A stretch of 64,000 nucleotides of DNA from DAOUJW01 sp034422115 (GTDB lineage Bacteria > Chloroflexota > Dehalococcoidia > Lucifugimonadales > UBA2985), in assembly GCA_034422115.1 (NCBI GenBank), contig DAOUJW010000005.1, positions 135,437 through 199,436 of the forward strand, written 5' to 3'. The notes under the pieces were generated by a model. It searched no databases. It was not told the origin of the DNA and was given only the letters and a program-made list of their open reading frames with translations. Of the stretch, positions 52,275 to 60,432 are shown in pieces. Numbering within the stretch: position 1 is the first letter of the stretch; every line of letters starts with the position of its first letter. A program made the translations under genes and the position numbers.

Positions 52275-52657
52275 TGGTTGACTGTTGGCTTAAGGGTTCC
52301 CTGTACTACCCGTCGGCGCGCAGACAAGGCAAAAGGATGTCGCCTGCGCGACGAAGGACAACTATTCACACTTAAGGAGACCTTCGCGCAACTTGCACAA
52401 TAGCGTCATTTTATGTCATTCCAAGCGAAGCGAGGAATCTGGAGTCTTCTATAAGAGACAGCGTAGCCTTGCAATCAGACTCTTTAGATTCCTCACTTCG
52501 CTGCGCTACGTTCGGAATGACAGTGAAGCAAGCCTCTTTGAGCTAAGTCCCGCAATCATTCATCGGTCTTCTTCCGCAGGAATGACGTTTGGCGCGCCTC
52601 TCCCACAATGACGCGGGAGTTTATTCCAGGGTCTCCAGAAACGGAAACACACAAACT
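52275..52657. other. Intergenic stretch with repeat element
   Basis: About 383 bases. It holds the inverted repeat at 52415-52521 and a related partial GGAATGAC near 52580. The rest is not coding. A promoter for the ABC genes probably lies at the right end. Confidence 0.5.
52415..52521. repeat. GTCATTCC...GGAATGAC inverted-repeat element
   Basis: A 107-base element with terminal arms GTCATTCC and GGAATGAC and internal mirrored stretches GCGAAGCGAGGAATCT and AGATTCCTCACTTCGC. This is a well-known pattern of dispersed intergenic repeats. A part-copy with GGAATGAC lies at about 52579. Confidence 0.8.
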
Positions 52658-53662
52658 ATGACCATCGCTTCTGACAACACAGACGCCATCGCCGTCGAGG
52701 GGCTGGTGCGCCGCTTTGGCGAGGTGACGGCCGTCGACGGCGTGGACCTGACCGTGCAGAAGGGGGAGATATTCGGCTTCCTGGGGCCCAACGGCGCGGG
52801 GAAGACCACCGTCATCAGGATGCTCATCACCCTGCTTGCCCCTACGGAAGGCCGCATAACGGTAGCCGGCTACGACGCCGTGCGCCAGGCCAACGAGGTG
52901 CGCCTGCGCATTGGCGCTGCCCTCCAGGACGCCGCCCTCGACGCCAAGCAGACCGGCCGCGAGCTGCTCCGTCTCCAGGGCCAGCTCTACGGGCTGTCCG
53001 GCAGGCAGGTGAAGCAGCGCATAGCCGACCTCTCAGACCTGGTGGACATTGGAGAGGCAATGGACAGGCTGATAGGCACCTACTCCGGTGGTATGAAACG
53101 CCGCCTGGACCTGGCGGCCGCCCTGATACACAATCCGGAGGTGCTCTTCCTGGATGAGCCGACCACCGGCCTTGACCCGGTTAGCCGCTCCCGCGTCTGG
53201 CAGGAGGTTCGGGACGTCAACGCCAAGCTGGGCGTGACCATCTTTCTGACAACCCAGTACCTGGAGGAGGCGGACGCCCTGGCACACCGGGTCGGCATCA
53301 TCAATCGAGGGAAGCTGGCCGCCCAGGGCACGCCGGGGGAGCTGAAGCGCGCCCGGGGGTCGGACCTGATCATCGCCAGGATAGACGGCGACGTGGATGA
53401 GGCTGTCGAGGCGCTCAAGGGCACCGGCCGAGTCAACAGCGTGGAGGTGCACGGCAACGAGCTTACGGCGAGCGTCGCCAACGGCTCGTCGGTGATAAGC
53501 GCAGTTGCCCTCGCGCTTGACCACAGCGGCATTGGCGTCCAGGAGCTGACCCTGCGCACCCCAACCCTGGACGACGTGTTTCTCCAAGTGACCGGCGAGA
53601 GGCTGCAGGACGACGCCGGCGACCGGCAGCAGCCGGAAGAGGACGGCGCAGCCACAGCCTGA
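52658..53662 (+). CDS. ABC transporter ATP-binding protein (DrrA-type)
   Basis: A 334-residue ATPase of the daunorubicin-exporter type. Walker A is GPNGAGKT (43-50), Q-loop in ALQDAALDAKQTGRE, signature YSGGMKRR (142-149), Walker B VLFLDEPTTGLD, and a C-terminal domain (GDVDEAVEALKGTGRVNSVE and LTLRTPTLDDVFLQVTGERL) typical of the family. Start at ATG 52658. It is followed by its membrane partner at 76 bases. Function: efflux of a lipophilic drug-like or lipid molecule. Confidence 0.92.
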   Translation: MTIASDNTDAIAVEGLVRRFGEVTAVDGVDLTVQKGEIFGFLGPNGAGKTTVIRMLITLLAPTEGRITVAGYDAVRQANEVRLRIGAALQDAALDAKQTGRELLRLQGQLYGLSGRQVKQRIADLSDLVDIGEAMDRLIGTYSGGMKRRLDLAAALIHNPEVLFLDEPTTGLDPVSRSRVWQEVRDVNAKLGVTIFLTTQYLEEADALAHRVGIINRGKLAAQGTPGELKRARGSDLIIARIDGDVDEAVEALKGTGRVNSVEVHGNELTASVANGSSVISAVALALDHSGIGVQELTLRTPTLDDVFLQVTGERLQDDAGDRQQPEEDGAATA

Positions 53663-53737
53663 AGGTCTGCCCTACCTGAGCCGCCTTTGAATAAGGGGCA
53701 CTGCCCGTCACCCCAACATCAAAAAGAGGAGTTAGAG

Positions 53738-54541
53738 TTGGCATCTATAGCACCCACCGTCGCTTCAGTAAGGGCCCGGAGAGCCGGTTTCCTGCGGGAC
53801 ATCATCTCCGTAGCGGAGCGCGCCACACGCTCGGTGGCCAGAGACCCTGAGATCACCATCTCCGCGCTGGTCATACCCCCCTTCTTCTTCTTCCTGAACA
53901 TAGGGGCCCTTGCCGACTTCGCCGAACAGATACCCGGCCTGGACTACAAGGCGTTCCAGCTTCCCGTGGCGGTCCTGTTCGCCGTGACCGGGGTCTCCCG
54001 CGCGACGACGGTAGTGATAGACATACAGAGCGGCTACTTCGACCGGTTGGTGATCTCACCCGTGAACCGCCTGGCGCTGCTCATAGGCCTGATGCTGGCC
54101 GACTTCGTGCTGGTGGTGGGACTGACGATACCCGTCATCGTAATGGGCTACGCTGTGGGCATACGCTTCGAGTCGGGCGTGCTTGGCATTGTCACGTTCA
54201 TGCTCATGGGCGGTCTGTGGGGCCTCATCTTCGCCGGGTTTCCCTACGCAATCGCCCTTAAAACCGGGAACATCGCCGCCGTAAACCTGACGTTCCTGCT
54301 GTTCTTTCCCTTCCTGTTTATGACAACCCTCTTCCTGCCCCAGGAGGCAATGACCGACTGGCTGGCAACCGTGGCAGACTACAACCCGGTCACGTATCTG
54401 CTTGAGGCGCTGAGGTCGCTCATAACCGTCGGGTGGGAGCCGGAGGTGCTGCTGCGCGGGATTGGAGCAGTTCTGCTGGTGGGGGTGGTGAGCATGGGCC
54501 TAGCGTTTGCGGCTCTGAAGGGCCGCGCCACCAGAAGCTAG
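53738..54541 (+). CDS. ABC-2 type transporter permease
   Basis: A 267-residue membrane protein with six helices of the ABC-2 type. FDRLVISPVNRLALLIGLML, then LVVGLTIPVIVMGYAVGIRF and LPQEAMTDWLATVADYNPVT with YLLEALRSL are typical of DrrB-like permeases. I start at TTG 53738 since GAGGAG lies just upstream; an ATG at 53687 has no ribosome site. It works with the ATPase encoded before it. It ends in a 4-base tail-to-tail overlap with the HAD gene. Confidence 0.88.
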   Translation: MASIAPTVASVRARRAGFLRDIISVAERATRSVARDPEITISALVIPPFFFFLNIGALADFAEQIPGLDYKAFQLPVAVLFAVTGVSRATTVVIDIQSGYFDRLVISPVNRLALLIGLMLADFVLVVGLTIPVIVMGYAVGIRFESGVLGIVTFMLMGGLWGLIFAGFPYAIALKTGNIAAVNLTFLLFFPFLFMTTLFLPQEAMTDWLATVADYNPVTYLLEALRSLITVGWEPEVLLRGIGAVLLVGVVSMGLAFAALKGRATRS

Positions 54542-55251
54542 CAGCCCAGCTTGCTCGCCAGGTCCTCTATGTCCACGGCATTGACGTCGAAGTCGGCTTC
54601 AGGCGTTATGTCCACTTCGTGGTCGGGGCCGAACTCCAGGGGCCTGGCGACGAAGGCCGCCCTGAGGCCCACCGCCTGCGCCGACCGCAGATCGCCCTTG
54701 TGGGCCGCCACCATCATCACCTCCTCCGGCCTTAGGCCGAGCAGGTCTGCAGCGCCCCGATAGGCTTCCGGGTCGGGCTTGTAGTGACGCACCAGCTCAG
54801 CAGAAATGATACAGTCCCAGGGCAGCCCCGCGTGCTTGGCCATATTGGTGAGCAGGGCCACGTTGCCGTTGGAAAGGGTGGCCACGATGAACCGACTCCG
54901 CAGCCGCGCCAGCCCGGCCACGGAGTCCGACCAGGGCGCAAGCCTGTGCCACGCCCGGTTTAAGTGGTCTTTCTCCTCCTCGCTGAGGCCGGTAATGCCG
55001 AACTCCTCCAACAGCCCGTCCAGGATCATCCGGTGCAGTACGTCTATCCTGGCCCAGGGCAGCTCGCCGCTTCTCACGCGGGCCATTGCCGGGGCGTAGC
55101 CCCCTCGCCACCTGTCGGCGAACTCCGTCCAGTCCAGGTCAATGCCCCTGGCGCGGCCAAGCTCATGGCCCTCGCGGATGACGCTGCTGCGCCAGTCAAC
55201 CACAGTGCCGAACACGTCAAAGGTGAGGGCCTTAACGTCCGAAAGGCTCAC
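54538..55251 (-). CDS. Haloacid dehalogenase-type (HAD) hydrolase
   Basis: A 237-residue HAD-superfamily protein of the type II L-2-haloacid dehalogenase kind. Motif I is LTFDVFGTVVDW (Asp12 as the likely nucleophile), motif II IVATLSNGNVALL, motif III RHYKPDPEAYRGAADLLGL (Lys), motif IV VMMVAAHKGDLRSAQAVGLR. The cap domain and lengths fit the family. Many proteins with this sequence lack proven dehalogenase activity, so a phosphatase role is also possible. It is convergent with the ABC permease gene. Confidence 0.87.
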   Translation of the reverse strand: MSLSDVKALTFDVFGTVVDWRSSVIREGHELGRARGIDLDWTEFADRWRGGYAPAMARVRSGELPWARIDVLHRMILDGLLEEFGITGLSEEEKDHLNRAWHRLAPWSDSVAGLARLRSRFIVATLSNGNVALLTNMAKHAGLPWDCIISAELVRHYKPDPEAYRGAADLLGLRPEEVMMVAAHKGDLRSAQAVGLRAAFVARPLEFGPDHEVDITPEADFDVNAVDIEDLASKLGC

Positions 55252-55304
55252 GGCGTTCTCCTGCTACAATCTCCACGGGATTACCTATCCAATGACTTTG
55301 AGAC

Positions 55305-55321
55305 TATACTATAATGGTATA
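55305..55321 (+). promoter_or_regulatory. -10 box within inverted repeat
   Basis: TATAC (55305-55309), TATAAT (55310-55315) and GTATA (55317-55321): the -10 hexamer lies between inverted arms. About 32 bases later the first gene of a toxin-antitoxin-like pair begins. Autoregulation by the encoded antitoxin is plausible. Confidence 0.4.
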
Positions 55322-55352
55322 CACTAAGGAATCTCCAGATTGAGGAATGAAC

Positions 55353-55619
55353 ATGGAAACTAAACAAGGCATTCCTGTCCAGCACATCCCGGCAGATGTA
55401 GCGCTCGCAGAAGCTGAGGCCAAGATGCGCGAGTATGAGAAGCGCTACGAGATGTCCAGCGAAAAGATGGCTAGCCTGTTGGAATTGGATGCTATCCGTC
55501 CTACAGCCGAGGTGCTCAGATGGTATTTCGCCTTTCAAGGAGCCAAATTGCTCCGCGAAAAGACCCCCACGACTGGAACTCATGGGACCACTACAGGACA
55601 ATACACGAAAATCTTCTAA
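55353..55619 (+). CDS. Antitoxin-like small protein
   Basis: An 88-residue protein with a helical middle: ADVALAEAEAKMREYEKRYE, then MSSEKMASLLELDAI and TAEVLRWYFAFQGAKLL. The M-S-S-E-x-x-x-x-L pattern followed by E-x-x-x-W is common in small antitoxin-like proteins encoded before a larger partner. I use ATG 55353, with TGAGGA 6 bases upstream, over ATG 55347. The last 34 codons (PTTGTHGTTTG) overlap the next gene in another frame. Confidence 0.5.
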   Translation: METKQGIPVQHIPADVALAEAEAKMREYEKRYEMSSEKMASLLELDAIRPTAEVLRWYFAFQGAKLLREKTPTTGTHGTTTGQYTKIF

Positions 55620-55987
55620 GAGAACACCCATTTGTGGTCGGTGACACCCTCTCCTTCAGCGAAGTTGACGAGGGTGTCCTTATTCTTAGCGGGACAGTTC
55701 AGTGCCTAAAGAACACTCTCCTGGGTGTACGGAAGTTGTACAAGACCCGCTATTCCGGTCATACGCTACGCGTCAGATGCCATACTTACGTCTACATAGG
55801 CTGGCTGCAAGGAGAACATCTCTTGCTCAAGTACCACAATGTCCATCTCAACCGGGATGAATACCACCATAGGATCTACGACCCGGCCACAGGGGTTGAA
55901 GTGTTCCATGAAGTCCTGAAACGTTATCAGTTCCCTGTATTCACAGAGGTGTTGGATGAGTTACAAGCACTGACCAGTGATTTGTAA
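55520..55987 (+). CDS. Toxin-like partner protein (DUF6516-like)
   Basis: A 155-residue protein: WDHYRTIHENLLREHPFVVG, then HTLRVRCHTYVYIGWLQGEH, LLLKYHNVHLNRDEYHHRIY and YQFPVFTEVLDEL. The pattern of His/Tyr-rich strand and FPxxTEVxxEL resembles the DUF6516/YcfA-neighbour group of predicted toxins, at low certainty. It starts inside the preceding gene (100-base overlap) with GAGGTGCTC upstream, so translation is likely coupled. No catalytic residue can be named. Confidence 0.5.
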   Translation: MVFRLSRSQIAPRKDPHDWNSWDHYRTIHENLLREHPFVVGDTLSFSEVDEGVLILSGTVQCLKNTLLGVRKLYKTRYSGHTLRVRCHTYVYIGWLQGEHLLLKYHNVHLNRDEYHHRIYDPATGVEVFHEVLKRYQFPVFTEVLDELQALTSDL

Positions 55988-56077
55988 CGCAAGGCCGTTA
56001 GAGGCACAGGATATTCCTCGCAGGCGCCACATTGTCACAGACCCTGACACAAATATGTGGGGGTCATCCCTCAATTC

Positions 56078-56518
56078 CTACGCCAGCGTCGCCTCTACGC
56101 TTAGCGCCACGTTGCCCTGGAGCGCCTGGGATATGGGGCAGCCGTCCTTGGCAGCCTCAGCCGCTTCCTTGAAGGCGGCCGCATCGATTCCGGGCACCTC
56201 TCCACGCACGGTCAGGGCGCTGGAGGCGACCCTGGGCCCCGCGTCGCCCAGCTCAAAGGTCACTGTCGCGCTGACCTCCAGCTTGGTAGGAGGCGTGCCC
56301 GCCCCGGCCAGCCCGTAGGAAAGCGCCATGCAGTAGCAAGCGGCGTGCGCGGAGGCCACCAGCTCCTCGGGGCTGGTCTTGCCGCCCGGCGCCTCTGTCC
56401 TGGACACCCACGTCACCGGCAGGTCTGTGAACACGCCGCTGCTGGCCGCGCTCACCACCCCGTTCCCGGATACCAGGTCTCCGTTCCACACCGCCTCTGC
56501 TCTTCGCGTTGTTGTCAT
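56078..56518 (-). CDS. OsmC-family peroxiredoxin
   Basis: A 146-residue OsmC/OhrA-type thiol peroxidase. Both redox cysteines are present: Cys61 (AHAACYCMAL) and Cys127 (KDGCPISQAL), with Glu52 (SPEELVASAHAA) as the conserved acidic residue. It reduces organic hydroperoxides using a thiol donor. Length and order are normal. Gene neighbours give no operon; rmuC is 53 bases upstream on the same strand. Confidence 0.93.
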   Translation of the reverse strand: MTTTRRAEAVWNGDLVSGNGVVSAASSGVFTDLPVTWVSRTEAPGGKTSPEELVASAHAACYCMALSYGLAGAGTPPTKLEVSATVTFELGDAGPRVASSALTVRGEVPGIDAAAFKEAAEAAKDGCPISQALQGNVALSVEATLA

Positions 56519-56571
56519 TCGTGTCCTCCTTGATATTTCTCTTCGGGTTAAAGGTCTGCGGGCGACTCGAC

Positions 56572-57813
56572 TCAGTCCGGCTTTCGGCCGTCGCCGTCGG
56601 ATATGGCGGGCGCGGGATCGTTGGCGTAGCGGGAGGCGGACACCGCCTCGTCGATGGCCTGGGGCTGCGTGAACTCCTCCTCATCGTTGTGAACAAGCTG
56701 AGCGAATCTTCGCCCCTGGGGAACCACCCTGCTGTCAAAGGAGCCGATTGAGTCATTGAAGGCCTTGACCGTAGACGCAAGCTCCTTGCCCACATTCTGG
56801 TACAGTCTGATGAACCTCTGCATGCGCCTGTGCATCTCCTCACCCGCCTGGCGTATGGCCTCCGCGTTCTCGGCGATGCGATGGCGCTGCCAGCCGTTGG
56901 CCACGGCCCAAAGAAGCGAGACCAGGGACGCCGGGGTTGCGATGGCCACCCGCTTGCCCATGGCGTACTCGATGAGGTTGGGGTTGGCGTTCAGGGCCGC
57001 CGCTAGGAACTGGTCGCCCGGGACGAACATGACCACGAAGTCCAGCGACCCCTCAACCGATGCGCCGTAGTTCTTCCCGGCCAGGTCGTCCACCTGGGTC
57101 CGAAGGGCCCGGGCATGGCGCATCATGGCCTCGCTCTGCCCGGCTTCATCCTCCGACTGATAGGCCTCCATGTACGCCGCAGTCGACGCCTTGGCGTCGA
57201 CCACCACCGCCCTCTTCTCCGGCAGCTTCACGGTCAGGTCCGGTCGCTCGCCCGAGCCGGGAATGGCGTTCTGCTCAATGAAGTCGCAGTGCTCCGTCAT
57301 ACCCGCCAGCTCCACCACCCGCCGCAGCTGCACCTCTCCCCAGCTGCCGATCTGCCGGTTGTTGGTCAGGGCGTTGGAAAGCCTGCCGGTCTCGGCGGCC
57401 AGGTTCTGGCTCTGCTGAATCAGCGACTCTATCTGCGGGTTAAGCTTCTCGTAGTTCTGGGTCAGAGGCTTGACCAGGGCCTCAAACTGCTCGTGGCGCT
57501 GCTTGAAGTCCCCCTTCGCCGACTCAAGGGTCTTGCCAAAGTTCTCGTTGGCAACTGTGATGAACTGCTGGCTGTTGTTCTGCAGCGCGCGGCTAGCCGT
57601 AGCCTGAAACGTCTCGCTAAGCTGCTCCCTGGCCGACTCCAGGATTTTGGCGGCGTTGTCCGCCTGCTCCAGTTGGCCCCGCAGCCCGGCGATGGTCTCC
57701 CGACTGCCAGCGTTCTGTTCAGCCAAGCGGCTCCTGGTTCTGGACTCCTGCACCAGCCAGCAGGCCGCGCCTCCCAGGATGAGTCCAACGATAAGCGCAA
57801 CAATCAACTCCAT
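56572..57813 (-). CDS. rmuC: DNA recombination protein RmuC
   Basis: A 413-residue RmuC-family protein. An N-terminal membrane anchor (MELIVALIVGLILGGAACWL) is followed by a long coiled coil (about 25-165) and the conserved nuclease-like domain: SWGEVQLRRVVELAGMTEHC, then RAVVVDAKASTAAYMEAYQS with the VVDAKAS core, and SLDFVVMFVPGDQFLAAALN. RmuC limits inversions at short repeats in E. coli. The C-terminal tail is Ala-rich and polar. A typical housekeeping gene. Confidence 0.93.
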   Translation of the reverse strand: MELIVALIVGLILGGAACWLVQESRTRSRLAEQNAGSRETIAGLRGQLEQADNAAKILESAREQLSETFQATASRALQNNSQQFITVANENFGKTLESAKGDFKQRHEQFEALVKPLTQNYEKLNPQIESLIQQSQNLAAETGRLSNALTNNRQIGSWGEVQLRRVVELAGMTEHCDFIEQNAIPGSGERPDLTVKLPEKRAVVVDAKASTAAYMEAYQSEDEAGQSEAMMRHARALRTQVDDLAGKNYGASVEGSLDFVVMFVPGDQFLAAALNANPNLIEYAMGKRVAIATPASLVSLLWAVANGWQRHRIAENAEAIRQAGEEMHRRMQRFIRLYQNVGKELASTVKAFNDSIGSFDSRVVPQGRRFAQLVHNDEEEFTQPQAIDEAVSASRYANDPAPAISDGDGRKPD

Positions 57814-57927
57814 TGTCCAGCCCTCTCACATTAGCCTATATAGACCCAAGACCAGGCTTCAAGAATAGCACGGGGCCTGTGTGTGCGCCACTTTCTATCA
57901 CCTTGTGCGCGAGGGAGGTCAAGACAG

Positions 57928-60225
57928 TTATGACTGGTCCATAGGAGAGCCGTAGTACCACTTATCTATGATCTCCGCTGCAATGGCCGCGGCCTCCAGC
58001 GGGGCGTCGTCCACAAACGCTGCCTTAACGTAGCAGATGGCCCGCTCCAGCCCGGTGCACTCGCCGTTCTCTTCGGTCTCCAGCTTCAGGTAGAGGTTGC
58101 CAAATCCTTGGCGAAATGACTCCGGGTCCAACTCCTGGTACAGGTCCCAAAACAGACCAAGACCAAGGGTATACGGGCACGTGGTAACGGCATCTATGTC
58201 TTCCTCCCGTGAAGCATACTCAATCTCCAGGCGATCCAGCTCTCCCAGATTGCCAGCGAGACCGCACGACGGGTCATGAGGGCCCGCCGGCTCGCCGGTC
58301 AATTCGCTTTCCGTGATAACGCTCATGAATTCTGCCGGCCCTTCCTGAAGCCATCTTGGAGCGAATCCCCAGTATACGTGCGCTGTCTCGTGAGCAATCA
58401 GACGAACGTCATGCTCACTTCCGGGGTCAACGGTTATAATTCCGCCAGGCCCGCCTCCGCCTCCGGCTGAAGTAGCGTCTGCTACCAGCAGGCCAAAGTA
58501 GCTTCTTGGGAAAGGCACTGCCATAAACTCCTCCACCATCCTCACGACGCTCTCAAGAGAGTCCATATTAACGGGTCTCGCTGCATCTACGCTAACCACA
58601 AACATCCTGGTGTCTCCTGCAAGGGGCAGGAAGATGACACGCTCCTCCACCAATGTAAGCTCCGGGTCGAGCAGGGCATCCAGAAGCTCCGGACGCTCGT
58701 AGACTACCATACTCAACACCGCAACAACCATCGCCTCTTCGTCAGAAATGCCATCACCCAAGGCGGGATGAGACAACACCTGCCGCAGGTATGCCCCATC
58801 ACCCACCCATAGCAGGGCCCTCAGGGACTCTATTGCTTTCGCGTCCACCCCGTCCACCGATTCCAGGAAGGGCATTTCGAGGAGATGCAGGGCTTCTGCT
58901 TCAGCATTGCGGGCTGTCGATATACTGGATAATGCACTGAGCCCTGCAATGGCGTTTGACTCATCCAAAGTGATACCATCCTTCACCCAGGGCTTATCCA
59001 AGAGCACATAGAAGATTCCCGGAGAGTCCAGAGCCGATCTAATCAATACCTCGGCGCCCCTCTTCTCGGGGCCAACCACACCGTCTCTTGCCCAGGGTAA
59101 ATTGCCAAACGCCTCGGCTGCCTCAGGCGCCTGAAGCTCCAGCCTGATCATGTAGATGAAGGTCCTGTCATCATCAGTGATTCCGTCGGCAAGCTCCGGG
59201 TGGTCCAGGAGATCCCTCACTCTGCCAGGATCAGACCACATCAGTTCCAGCATGATTTCAAGCATCAAATCATCCCCTCTATCCACCATATCCAGGAAAG
59301 GCATATCCAAGAGCCGAAGGGCAGTCTGCTTACTCCTACCAGCTATATCGACAAGACCCAGTAACGCTTCGAACTGCGAGATAGTGAACTGGTCATTCAT
59401 CCAGGGCTTGGAGGCCAGGGCCATGAATACCTCCCTGGAACTCAAAGCCAATTCCAACACAATCAGCGCAGTTTCTTGCCGGAGGTCCGGCAAATCCGAA
59501 GAGTACTCGGATCCCTCAGTGGACTTGATAATCTCGTCTTGGAACCACGTCATCCTCTCAACGGCAGCAGCAGCTTCGGGGTCCTTCAATCTCAGATACA
59601 GAGAGACCACTATAACGCCAACACCGTTTGTGTTGGTTCCAAAGACGGGATGAGACAGCGCCTCTCGCAGGTATTCCGTGTCCACTCTGGCCATCACATT
59701 CAGAAATTTCAATGCCTCAGAGTCGAATACCTCGAAGGTCTCAAGGAAGGGCATTCTTACAACCCGCAGTCCCGCCTCCTCATCTCTGGCGCTCAGGGAG
59801 GCGATGAACTCCAGAGCATCAGCGTGAATCCAGTTATCGGGATGGGGCGGAAACCAGTCCATATCCCTGTCCAAAAGAGCAAAGAGAACCTGCTCCGATT
59901 CCAGGCCCAACTTTTTCAAAGACACTACTGCGTCAGATTCGAATCCTGTCAAGCCATCCTGGACCCATGGCAAGGCTTCTATGGCCGCCTCTGCTTCAGG
60001 TGATATGGTAGGCCTGGAGGTTGGAATCGCGGTCGGGCGCCGTGTGGGCGTTGGAGTTTCAGTTGGAATGACTGTAGCCAGTGGGAGAGCCATAGCGGTT
60101 GCGGTAGGCGCAGGAGTAGCAACTGGCTCAGGGTTTACTGTGGGAGTTGCAGCCGACGTGCAACCGGCAGCTGCAAGAAGGGCGGCAATCGACAGCAGCC
60201 CCGCGTAGAGTTTCGCAAAACGCAT
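57928..60225 (-). CDS. Lipoprotein with three large repeats and C-terminal HExxH metalloprotease-like domain
   Basis: A 765-residue lipoprotein. Signal peptide with lipobox LAAAGC (Cys22), a Pro/Thr-rich stalk to about residue 80, then three homologous modules of about 145 residues (83-223, 224-374, 375-520), each with a PW-x-x-DG-like start, an RxPFLE/DMPFLD/EMPFLE motif and an L-x-HP-x-x-DGI-like segment. Residues 521-765 form a metalloprotease-like domain with IAHETAHVYW (His612, Glu613, His616) and the second-helix WLQEGPAEF (Glu628), the gluzincin pattern. The repeats are helical by eye. Function not known; the protein is expected outside the cell membrane. Confidence 0.75.
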   Translation of the reverse strand: MRFAKLYAGLLSIAALLAAAGCTSAATPTVNPEPVATPAPTATAMALPLATVIPTETPTPTRRPTAIPTSRPTISPEAEAAIEALPWVQDGLTGFESDAVVSLKKLGLESEQVLFALLDRDMDWFPPHPDNWIHADALEFIASLSARDEEAGLRVVRMPFLETFEVFDSEALKFLNVMARVDTEYLREALSHPVFGTNTNGVGVIVVSLYLRLKDPEAAAAVERMTWFQDEIIKSTEGSEYSSDLPDLRQETALIVLELALSSREVFMALASKPWMNDQFTISQFEALLGLVDIAGRSKQTALRLLDMPFLDMVDRGDDLMLEIMLELMWSDPGRVRDLLDHPELADGITDDDRTFIYMIRLELQAPEAAEAFGNLPWARDGVVGPEKRGAEVLIRSALDSPGIFYVLLDKPWVKDGITLDESNAIAGLSALSSISTARNAEAEALHLLEMPFLESVDGVDAKAIESLRALLWVGDGAYLRQVLSHPALGDGISDEEAMVVAVLSMVVYERPELLDALLDPELTLVEERVIFLPLAGDTRMFVVSVDAARPVNMDSLESVVRMVEEFMAVPFPRSYFGLLVADATSAGGGGGPGGIITVDPGSEHDVRLIAHETAHVYWGFAPRWLQEGPAEFMSVITESELTGEPAGPHDPSCGLAGNLGELDRLEIEYASREEDIDAVTTCPYTLGLGLFWDLYQELDPESFRQGFGNLYLKLETEENGECTGLERAICYVKAAFVDDAPLEAAAIAAEIIDKWYYGSPMDQS

Positions 60226-60372
60226 AGTGAGTTACCCATCTACAGCATAGCCCTGCCACTTGGCATCTGCAAGCCCACCAGAAGAACGGGTGTCTCTTGA
60301 CGGCCTCTGCCACGCGAGGGCGTATGGGATATAAACCGGTTGGAAGTGGAGAGGTCTGATGGACACAAAAGA

Positions 60373-60405
60373 GAGAGGTGGAGGAGATTTGCTCCCCCAC
60401 CTCTC
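60373..60405 (-). terminator. Rho-independent terminator
   Basis: Arms GAGAGGTGG and CCACCTCTC with an inner GGAG/CTCC extension and an ATTTG loop. On the minus strand the hairpin is followed by TCTTTTGTG. It lies 28 bases after the stop codon of the leftward binding-protein gene. Confidence 0.75.
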
Positions 60406-60432
60406 AGTTCCGCTCTGAGTTACAGAGTTGTT

